Below, piece by piece: positions 1 to 5,644 of a DNA stretch of 30,477 nt. Source of the stretch: a virus; the IMG/VR virus record IMGVR_UViG_3300009088_000027, positions 1-30,477 of that record. One strand, 5' to 3'. The number at the start of each line of letters is the position of its first letter. Position 1 is the stretch's first letter. The notes beneath the pieces were generated by a model. The model worked only from the letters and a program-made list of their open reading frames with translations. It made no database searches and was not told the DNA's origin. The position numbers and the translations under genes are program-made.

Positions 1-4
1 AGAA

Positions 5-310
5 ATGTGCAAAGCACATGCGCAAGAGGCAGTTGTACCAGGATTGAGCCACGAAGGGCAAGAGCATGTATTGTCCGAGATCATTGGACCGATGCGCAGT
101 TATGGGGAGCTGCGTGTCAGGGAGGACAGACAGGCCATTGAGGAGCGCATAGAGAAGTGGTTGAAGGATCATGGGGTTGAGGTGAGGATAGGATATAGAA
201 GCCTGATGGATCAGACCATTGTGCAGACGATCAAGCATGCCGACAATATCGGAATTGGCGAGACGTTGGACGAGGCTCTATTCAATTGGATAGAGCAGCT
301 TCTAGAGTAG
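5..310 (+). CDS. Hypothetical protein, possibly 5'-truncated by window edge
   Basis: A 101-aa reading frame from an ATG four bases inside the window. Because nothing upstream is visible, the true start may lie outside and this may be the C-terminal part of a longer protein. The protein is charged and mostly helical-looking, with Glu/Arg-rich stretches near residues 38-55 and an amphipathic C-terminus ending in LLE. There is no Cys motif, membrane segment or signal peptide. I do not recognise the family. It sits at the head of a run of small + strand genes typical of a phage early region, 70 bp before the next convincing start. Confidence 0.6.
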   Translation: MCKAHAQEAVVPGLSHEGQEHVLSEIIGPMRSYGELRVREDRQAIEERIEKWLKDHGVEVRIGYRSLMDQTIVQTIKHADNIGIGETLDEALFNWIEQLLE

Positions 311-380
311 TTATCGTAGTGTGTTTGGCCTGCAGTTTCGCAAGGAGCTACAGGCCACAAGTGGAAAGGGTATTCATATT

Positions 381-710
381 ATGGCAGACGATCAGGCTAG
401 GCAGAAGACCCCGGCCAGGGCAGTGGCTGAAGATGTATATACTATCATGTTTAGTGCATTGACAGCCGGACTACACATAGAAGGCATTGTAGATAAGATG
501 GAGATAGAGAGGATAAAAAGCAGGATAGAGACCAGGATTAACTCATTCCAGATAACAAGCGTCGCACTAGACAGAATAGAGCAAGACGACGCAATCACCA
601 GCTTTCTACTCGACATGGGGGCGAAGGTCGAGATGGATGAGTATTTTCACATATCACTTCAAGGCACTCAGGAGAAAGCAGCGCCAACTGGTAAATTCGA
701 TGAAGAGTGA
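381..710 (+). CDS. Hypothetical protein; 5' part of a gene interrupted by a MITE-like element
   Basis: A 109-aa frame. I chose ATG 381 because GGAAAGGG (363-370) lies at ribosome-binding distance; the frame also opens at a GTG at 321 without such a site. The protein is helical and acidic with no recognised domain. Its last coding bases and stop (708-710) lie inside the left terminal inverted repeat of the element at 689-1093, so the C-terminal residues after APT are element-encoded. If the element and one CCAAC copy are removed, this frame joins in phase to the frame ending at 1423, giving a 210-codon gene. I therefore read this as the 5' fragment of a broken gene, though the fragment could still be translated. 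Confidence 0.6.
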   Translation: MADDQARQKTPARAVAEDVYTIMFSALTAGLHIEGIVDKMEIERIKSRIETRINSFQITSVALDRIEQDDAITSFLLDMGAKVEMDEYFHISLQGTQEKAAPTGKFDEE

Positions 711-756
711 GCACTTTTTAGCGCGAAGGGTGGGATTTTGGCGTGAAGGGTGAGCA
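689..756 (+). repeat. Left terminal inverted repeat with three GCGYGAAGGGTG-type modules
   Basis: The left arm contains three related modules centred on GAAGGGTG or GAAGAGTG, with GAAG at 702, 725 and 745 (spacings 23 and 20 bp). The first copy is degenerate in this arm but intact in the right arm. Spaced direct repeats inside a terminal repeat resemble multiple protein-binding sites, for example for a transposase; that role is inferred. Confidence 0.75.
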
Positions 757-1423
757 ACCAAGCCACCGGCCATCTGAGAAGCCGCTCCAGAGGCGGATCG
801 TTCTCTCTTGTTTCTGTAAATTCGACGCTCGTTTTGCTGCCTTCGCACGTTCTCTCCTGCAAAGACTTGAACCAGATCCGGCGAAGCTGGCTGTTTTGAA
901 TCCAGGTTTGGACGAAAAGCTACGGGCTTCTGTCTACAATTCAGGCAATTCAGGCTCGGGATTTACAAAAACGAAAATGACGAACGGGCTTCTGGAGCCA
1001 TATTACCCAACAGCAATTGATGAGCTGCTCACCCTTCACGCCAAAATCCCACCCTTCGCGCTAAAAAGTGCTCACCCTTCGCGCCATTTACCACCAACGC
1101 TCAAGGATGCATTCCGTTTGTGGGTGTTTGAGTTGGTAATGTCGCGGCCAGGCGCACCACGCAGGCGCAAGCATCAGCATAAATTAAAGCGTAATTATCA
1201 ATTCCCTAATTGCGTCTGGTTCGAGCACAACGACGAAAACAAAGTCACCTGCTGGGTGACGAATGTAGTGGGGAACAAGCCTATCTATGGAGTGGTCCGC
1301 TACTTCGTTGACGGTGATCAACGCGCATGGGTGGAGAGCGATACATTCGACCAGGACAAAGATACGGCGATCAGGTGGTGTAGAGAGAAGATGAAGGCAC
1401 TGGCAGAGGAGCAAAGTAAATGA
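743..1423 (+). CDS. Chimeric frame: element-derived N-terminus plus 3' part of the interrupted gene
   Basis: The frame opens at a GTG at 743 inside the left repeat arm, runs through the MITE-like element and ends at 1423. Residues 1 to about 117 are therefore translated element sequence and are probably not a natural protein. The genuine part starts after the right target duplication (residues TLKDAFRLWVF, from 1097) and may be translated from ATG 1139 as a 94-aa protein beginning MSRPGAPRRRK. That part has a very basic N-terminus and a beta-rich region with several Trp residues (CVWFEH, CWVTN, RAWVES, IRWCRE). I recognise no family. The stop overlaps the next start (ATGA at 1420-1423). The stop coordinate is secure; the start is not. 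Confidence 0.5.
   Translation: MKGEQPSHRPSEKPLQRRIVLSCFCKFDARFAAFARSLLQRLEPDPAKLAVLNPGLDEKLRASVYNSGNSGSGFTKTKMTNGLLEPYYPTAIDELLTLHAKIPPFALKSAHPSRHLPPTLKDAFRLWVFELVMSRPGAPRRRKHQHKLKRNYQFPNCVWFEHNDENKVTCWVTNVVGNKPIYGVVRYFVDGDQRAWVESDTFDQDKDTAIRWCREKMKALAEEQSK
1026..1093 (-). repeat. Right terminal inverted repeat of the MITE-like element
   Basis: Reverse-complement copy of the arm at 689-756. It holds the same three modules in opposite orientation; the outermost module here reads GCGCGAAGGGTGAGCAC on the minus strand and is the least degenerate. Confidence 0.75.
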
Positions 1424-1854
1424 GCACGACGTGTGAAGTATGCGGGGTCAACTGCAGGGGCAAATGTGGGAAGTGCAGCGCAAGGTTGTGCGCCGCACAC
1501 AAGCCCAAATCTGGCTGGGCAAGATGCGCGATCTGTAATGTGCAGAAGCATGGCAATTATGGGAGGCAGACACAGACGCAGCGATCTAGCACGGCCAACC
1601 AGGGAACCGCATATTACACACCTCGCACGCGCCCGGACTTTGAGAACATGCAGCCTGGCGAGGTACTAGCATTCTTCTATGGTTGCAAAGGCAGGCTAGA
1701 GGCAAAAAGGATACGGGAACGCAATTATTTAGATCGGCGGGCAGCTCGCGGGGCACATACGCCAACAGATGATGCCTATGAGGCTGATCAACTACTAGAG
1801 TTTGATTTACTTGACTTGTTAGATTTCTTAGCAAAGAAGTTAGGGGAGATATAG
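1420..1854 (+). CDS. Small Cys-rich, probably zinc-binding protein
   Basis: A 144-aa protein whose first 40 residues carry a dense Cys/His pattern: CEVCGVNC, CGKC, CAAH and CAIC. It looks like a treble-clef or double zinc-ribbon knuckle. A polar Gln/Thr-rich linker follows, then an acidic Leu/Asp-rich C-terminus (about residues 120-144). The start overlaps the previous stop as ATGA, suggesting translational coupling, and the next gene starts 2 bp after its stop. Zinc binding is inferred from cysteine spacing only. In an early phage block it could be a nucleic-acid- or protein-binding regulator, but I cannot name a family. Confidence 0.75.
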   Translation: MSTTCEVCGVNCRGKCGKCSARLCAAHKPKSGWARCAICNVQKHGNYGRQTQTQRSSTANQGTAYYTPRTRPDFENMQPGEVLAFFYGCKGRLEAKRIRERNYLDRRAARGAHTPTDDAYEADQLLEFDLLDLLDFLAKKLGEI

Positions 1855-1856
1855 GA

Positions 1857-3032
1857 ATGAGCATCTTAGCAATCATTGATCTAGACACCAACCGCGAACG
1901 TGGCCAGTCTGAGAACATCATGGTAGTTAATAATAGCGAACGCTCCAGCCTCGCCCGTGAGTATGCTAACCATTTTAGTAGACGCGAACAAACCAGCGCA
2001 TTCTTTACGAAAATGTTTGATGTAGACCTGGTCAAGCATGATGTGATCGAGGGCCAGGCTAAAGACCTGCTAGAGCGCATAGAGGCACGAGGGGCACAGG
2101 TAGTCTATCTGACAAATCGACCACATACTATGCAAGAAGCTACAGAGAAATGGCTTATCGATCAAGATGTGTATTACAAGAGTTATTTCAAGAATTACGG
2201 CACTGGCGAGATTGCGCCAGATGGCAAACCTGACACTGGCGACCGCTTCATCAAAACAACCACGTGGAAGGCGCGCGAGGTACAGCGCATCATTACAGAA
2301 GTTGAGACCAGTCTGAACGAGAAACTTACCTCAGTACTCTTTGTGGACGACGAAGAGGCCAACCGCGCAGCCGTGGCCGAGATTGGCGATCCACGCATCC
2401 TAATACGCTGCAGCCTGGAGGATGCGGCAACACATGACTTCCAGAGATATGAGGTTGAGCAGGATACTCAACCATTCTTGAAGCGGTTGAGAGAGTTAGC
2501 CAACATCCTGGAGATGCACGAAGCATTCGAGGCACAAGATAAGTGCCAGTTAACTATCACCAGTCCGGTGGTCCCCGGACAGGACACGACAGGGCAACAT
2601 ACCAGTGTCATGATTGAGAGCTGGCGGGCTACAGCATACGCACCTGACACTGACCCTAACCTACGCTACTACCGCTATAACGAGCTATATCCACAGCGCA
2701 ACGAACTTTCGGAAATAGAGCAGATTATTGCTTTGCAGGTATGTTGCAATAGCGATGGGAAAGTAGTTTCGGTCAAAATGGCGAAGTCAGGGCCTGCGCT
2801 TTCATTGATCAATAAATTGGAGGAAGTATTCGACGAACCAGAGAAGGCACAAGCCTATGCCGACACGTGGGTAGCGCACGCCATTGAAGAGTTCGGCTAT
2901 GTGGAGGTTGCAAAGGCGCAACGAGGGATGCAGTTGCTAGGCAAACCCGCCCTTGATGCATACATAGCTCACCTCCGTCAGAAAAGCGAGGAGATCAGGG
3001 CGGCTCTCAGAGGCGGTAAAGCCGATGAGTAG
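1857..3032 (+). CDS. HAD-superfamily phosphatase-like protein with unknown C-terminal domain
   Basis: A 391-aa protein; GGGGAGATATAGGA precedes ATG 1857. The N-terminal ~200 residues show HAD-superfamily motifs in order: motif I IIDLD (Asp8, Asp10), motif II VVYLTNRP (Thr86), a lysine region near residues 133-138, and motif IV SVLFVDDEEAN (Asp164, Asp165). HAD enzymes use the first Asp as nucleophile for phosphoryl transfer, and phage members often act on nucleotides or polynucleotide 3' ends. The substrate cannot be read here. Motif I is slightly unusual: the two Asp residues are present but the following DxT context is DLDTN. Residues 210-391 are helical, end in a Lys/Arg-rich tail, and are unrecognised. 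The gene overlaps the next by 8 bp. Confidence 0.75.
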   Translation: MSILAIIDLDTNRERGQSENIMVVNNSERSSLAREYANHFSRREQTSAFFTKMFDVDLVKHDVIEGQAKDLLERIEARGAQVVYLTNRPHTMQEATEKWLIDQDVYYKSYFKNYGTGEIAPDGKPDTGDRFIKTTTWKAREVQRIITEVETSLNEKLTSVLFVDDEEANRAAVAEIGDPRILIRCSLEDAATHDFQRYEVEQDTQPFLKRLRELANILEMHEAFEAQDKCQLTITSPVVPGQDTTGQHTSVMIESWRATAYAPDTDPNLRYYRYNELYPQRNELSEIEQIIALQVCCNSDGKVVSVKMAKSGPALSLINKLEEVFDEPEKAQAYADTWVAHAIEEFGYVEVAKAQRGMQLLGKPALDAYIAHLRQKSEEIRAALRGGKADE

Positions 3033-3453
3033 CACCATCTTTGAGCGCAACCTGGACGGGGTGATTGTGCCACGCCAGAATGCCCAGGTTCGCATATTCC
3101 TCGGAGAGAAAGAGCAATGGCGCACCTATGGACGTCGCCGTCAGATGATCGGGGAAGAAAAGATTTACGAGCTTTGTGAACTACTAGAGTTCTGGCCTGA
3201 TCATGATTATAGGATGAAAATGAGAGGGCGTGTGCTGGTACGCCCAACTCCAAAACTTCTAGAGACCTACGCCGGTAAGCCGGGCATACCATACGACGAA
3301 GGATGGATGGAGTTGCGCGAGACGGAGCTGCACCCGGAGGACCGGGAGAACCTGTATATACATTGCGCGCGTAAGTTAGACGGTGGAGCACTCATTATCC
3401 ATCGGGCTCGTCCCGACCTGGACGGAGAAGAAAACAAGGATGAACAGCAATAA
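3025..3453 (+). CDS. Hypothetical protein
   Basis: A 142-aa protein starting inside the end of the HAD-like gene (8-bp overlap) and overlapping the next start at 3440, so it is part of a translationally coupled run. It is rich in Arg, Glu and aromatic residues, with segments such as ELCELLEFWPDHDYRMKMRG and a C-terminal Asp/Glu-rich tail. There are no Cys motifs, membrane segments or recognised domains. It may be a small early phage protein; function unknown. Confidence 0.7.
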   Translation: MSSTIFERNLDGVIVPRQNAQVRIFLGEKEQWRTYGRRRQMIGEEKIYELCELLEFWPDHDYRMKMRGRVLVRPTPKLLETYAGKPGIPYDEGWMELRETELHPEDRENLYIHCARKLDGGALIIHRARPDLDGEENKDEQQ

Positions 3454-3694
3454 AGTAGCAGGGCAGTGGGACAAGGCTGATATTATCAGACCAAACGATG
3501 TCACAGTAGGGGATGATCATGTAGCATGTTTGCACGAGAAAGGTGCGCTACGGGTGGCTATCCGCTTCCTAGTTAACATACTGGCTGATAGCGATGGACG
3601 AGAGATTACACCGGAGGAGAAACAGAAGATTGTCGAGTGTTTTCAGGATATACAAGAGGTTATGAAAGGAGAAATAAGATGCGACCAGTATTAA
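3440..3694 (+). CDS. Hypothetical protein, start at the internal ATG
   Basis: An 84-aa frame from ATG 3440, preceded by GGAGAAG at 3424-3430. The same frame can be opened at a TTG at 3383, but that would overlap the previous gene by 70 bp, so I prefer 3440. The protein has a short polar N-terminus, then GALRVAIRFLVNILADSDG and a C-terminal helix with TPEEKQKIVECFQDIQEVM. This layout resembles small regulatory or accessory phage proteins, but no family is recognised. It overlaps the next gene by 16 bp. Confidence 0.65.
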   Translation: MNSNKVAGQWDKADIIRPNDVTVGDDHVACLHEKGALRVAIRFLVNILADSDGREITPEEKQKIVECFQDIQEVMKGEIRCDQY

Positions 3695-4068
3695 CCATTC
3701 ATTGTGATCCGATGATCCTCATTTCCATGTTCACAATATCATCAAGAACTATGCCTCGTGAGAAGGGTGATGTGATCAGGGAGCCGCATGTAGATGATGA
3801 GACCGGAGACGGGTTTATCACCGTTGTGCTCAGAGAACAGGAGGGCACGACAGAGGAGATCATCAGGGACATCATGGACGCGAAGCCAGAGGGCAGCAAA
3901 GTAACCAGGGGCCAGTGGATAAGATCACTTATAGCGATAGGCATAGCTAAGGGGGCAGATCTGCATATAGATGATTGGGTGTCAGGAGAACGGACGCTAG
4001 ACATTGCCACAGGTATCACAACAGATAGTCAGGGCCGGGTGATTTACGAGCCAGGACAGGAGGGATAA
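3679..4068 (+). CDS. Hypothetical protein
   Basis: A 129-aa protein from ATG 3679, with GAAAGGAG just upstream fixing the start; an upstream in-frame alternative at 3637 has no such site. The N-terminus is hydrophobic beta-like (VLTIHCDPMILISMFTISS), followed by an acidic segment and then EEIIRDIMDAKPEGSKVTRG and a Gly/Asp-rich C-terminus. The pattern suggests a small alpha/beta fold. No catalytic motif or family is recognised. It is separated from the next gene by 3 bp. Confidence 0.65.
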   Translation: MRPVLTIHCDPMILISMFTISSRTMPREKGDVIREPHVDDETGDGFITVVLREQEGTTEEIIRDIMDAKPEGSKVTRGQWIRSLIAIGIAKGADLHIDDWVSGERTLDIATGITTDSQGRVIYEPGQEG

Positions 4069-4071
4069 AGA

Positions 4072-4443
4072 ATGCCGGAGGAACGAAATTTCAAGAAGTA
4101 TGTCAAAGCCAGGGCAGAACTTGACAAAAGGCTTGCCAAAGCTGGGATACCAGAGAGTGAGTACCTAAATCTTCTAGATCTGCTAGAAACGGTCACTGAG
4201 ACATATCTAGAAGATGCACGGCAAAGCCAATTTTTCGATGATGCTAACGAATTGGCAATTAGCATACAGGCCGCAACCGAGAAGAAAATAAGACAGGTTT
4301 CTACTTACTTGCGCAATTTCGCCGAGCACATAGTAAAGCACGCCTGCAACATCCAGGACGATGCAAAGATACAAAGCATTGTGGATAGCTTGCCACAGAT
4401 GAACGATGGAGATGTAGAAGAAATTGGGGATCAGGAGAGATAG
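4072..4443 (+). CDS. Hypothetical helical protein
   Basis: A 123-aa protein; GGAGGATAAAGA precedes ATG 4072. It is almost entirely helical and charged, with heptad-like stretches (KYVKARAELDKRLAKAG, ATEKKIRQVSTYLRNFAEH) and an acidic C-terminus. There is no membrane segment. A role as an oligomeric or partner-binding early phage protein is possible but not demonstrated. Five bases separate it from the next start. Confidence 0.7.
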   Translation: MPEERNFKKYVKARAELDKRLAKAGIPESEYLNLLDLLETVTETYLEDARQSQFFDDANELAISIQAATEKKIRQVSTYLRNFAEHIVKHACNIQDDAKIQSIVDSLPQMNDGDVEEIGDQER

Positions 4444-4448
4444 AAGCG

Positions 4449-4823
4449 ATGGCAATACATTTTCTAACGAATGAAATGTGGGAGAACCTGAGCAACACGC
4501 TATTCAGCATAGCTAATCAGTGCCTTGAAGAACACAAAGAACATACCGTAAGCATTGAAGTTTCAATGGTGATTCTCCAATCAGTTGAGCATGGCGAGCA
4601 ATGCCAGATATTGTACGGGCTAGCCCGCCTACAGATACGATCTTTGGTGCAGGGAGATACACAGGCCTACCAGATTGCAACCAGCGCTCACGACCATGTC
4701 AAGCGTTTGATGAAGACATATCAGCAAGCATGCTATGATTGCAAAACGATCCACGATACCACCTACGATGAGGATTATATGATTTACCTGTGTAAGGCTT
4801 GCCAGTTGAGCAGGAAGGGATAG
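4449..4823 (+). CDS. Hypothetical protein with C-terminal zinc-ribbon-like Cys pairs
   Basis: A 124-aa protein; GGAGAGATAG lies just upstream of ATG 4449. Residues 1-90 are helical (NLSNTLFSIANQCLEEH and following). The C-terminus has CYDC and, about 17 residues on, CKAC, the usual four-cysteine arrangement of a zinc ribbon. This suggests a nucleic-acid- or protein-binding role, inferred from cysteine spacing alone. The next gene starts 5 bp after its stop. Confidence 0.7.
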   Translation: MAIHFLTNEMWENLSNTLFSIANQCLEEHKEHTVSIEVSMVILQSVEHGEQCQILYGLARLQIRSLVQGDTQAYQIATSAHDHVKRLMKTYQQACYDCKTIHDTTYDEDYMIYLCKACQLSRKG

Positions 4824-4828
4824 CTGAG

Positions 4829-5116
4829 ATGGAAGCACAGATTTTTGTACCAGCACCTACAACATTCATGGTGCGGATCAAAATACATGGTACTTGGAGA
4901 CCTGTCTTAAACTGGCATGAGTTGCAAGATGAAGCACGCCAGGCCGCTGAGCCAGAACTGCGAGAGCGCTGGAGAGTGCACCAGAAGAAGCTAGTCATAG
5001 ACGCTATTCATGCGTTGGAGACTGACAGCATCGAGGCGCTGATGAAGGTGGCGACGAGCCCAAGCATGTGCTATGCTTGCCCACCAGAGTTAGCGGCAAA
5101 GATAGAGGAAATATAG
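4829..5116 (+). CDS. Hypothetical protein
   Basis: A 95-aa protein from ATG 4829, preceded by AGGAAGGGATAG. A TTG at 4799 in the same frame would overlap the previous gene and has no ribosome-binding site. The N-terminus is beta-like (IFVPAPTTFMVRIKIHGTW), followed by a charged helix and a short C-terminal CYACPPE motif. No family is recognised. It sits in the tightly spaced early run, 4 bp before the next start. Confidence 0.65.
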   Translation: MEAQIFVPAPTTFMVRIKIHGTWRPVLNWHELQDEARQAAEPELRERWRVHQKKLVIDAIHALETDSIEALMKVATSPSMCYACPPELAAKIEEI

Positions 5117-5120
5117 ATAG

Positions 5121-5321
5121 ATGGACAAGAGAGAGCGATCTGAAACACAACTGATGAGGAAAGCATATCTTATAGCAGCAAAGAACATAGAAGCATCTGC
5201 AGAACAGTTGGATCAAGAGCTACCAAACTATACACGCATAGAAAGAGAATCGGTTAGAGCACATATGAGGGACATTGCACAGAACTTGCGAGATCTAAGA
5301 AAAGTAGTAGCCTGCAATTAG
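5121..5321 (+). CDS. Small helical hypothetical protein, last gene of the early run
   Basis: A 66-aa charged, fully helical protein. It begins with a basic segment (MDKRERSETQLMRKAY) and ends RDLRKVVACN. AGAGGAAATATAG precedes the ATG. It is the last gene before a 323-bp gene-free stretch, so it probably ends this transcription block. Function is unknown; a small DNA- or protein-binding accessory role is only a guess. Confidence 0.6.
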   Translation: MDKRERSETQLMRKAYLIAAKNIEASAEQLDQELPNYTRIERESVRAHMRDIAQNLRDLRKVVACN

Positions 5322-5644
5322 TTTTGAGATGAAATAGAAAAGTTCTGCCAGTGCACACGTGTGCATCATCAAAATCCGATGGAACAAGGTAGATAGTTCG
5401 TTGTATTATTGTGGAGCTTCCCAAAATGGAGAAACGGCGCGGTAGTGTGGGGGGGGATGATAAACAGGGGAGCCAGCGGTAGAAAAAATAGTAGTAGAAA
5501 TGGAGTCGCCGCACCGGAGTCAAATCTTAGCAGGTTTCTCCAATGCGGCGTATCAATATCGATGAACAGAATAACACATAGCTTCACTCGTGTCAATATA
5601 TATCACGTCACATTCTCCAGAATAGCCAAAGTGGGGGGTGCAGC
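5322..5644. other. 323-bp intergenic region before the Rep-like gene
   Basis: I see no convincing gene here. The only frame (5409-5648) starts with TTG and overlaps the next ATG. The stretch contains a perfect 14-bp palindrome at 5352-5365, a G8 run near 5450, an inverted GGAGAAAC/GTTTCTCC pair about 100 bp apart, and GTGGGGGGTG just before ATG 5645 that can act as ribosome-binding site. It is the logical place for the promoter and operator of the replication gene, but I cannot identify a reliable -35/-10 pair. Confidence 0.5.
5352..5365. promoter_or_regulatory. Perfect palindrome TGCACACGTGTGCA, operator candidate
   Basis: A perfect 14-bp inverted repeat 30 bp after the last early gene and upstream of the Rep-like gene. 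The size and symmetry fit a dimeric regulator site. It occurs once as far as I can see, so binding is inferred. Confidence 0.35.

Larger units (their letters stand above)
689..1093. mobile_element. MITE-like element with 68-bp terminal inverted repeats
   Basis: Positions 689-756 and 1026-1093 are inverted copies of each other. The inner 50 bp (707-756 against 1026-1075) match perfectly, the outer 18 bp match with six mismatches, and both ends begin TGGTAAAT. The 405-bp element is flanked by CCAAC at 684-688 and again at 1094-1098, as expected of a 5-bp target-site duplication. It encodes no transposase, so it would be non-autonomous. Removing 405 + 5 bp shifts downstream coordinates by 410 and fuses the flanking frames in phase, consistent with insertion into a gene. 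I cannot assign an insertion-sequence family. Confidence 0.75.

Noticed and set aside
668-862. Minus-strand frames over the left inverted repeat
   Set aside because: They encode the same peptide as the + strand right arm because the arms are inverted copies; this is repeat DNA, not a gene.
689-1093. CRISPR array or intron in place of the inverted-repeat element
   Set aside because: Repeats are inverted with only three short modules per arm and no unique equal-length spacers; no group I/II core or splice-site conservation is visible. Target duplication fits a transposon better.
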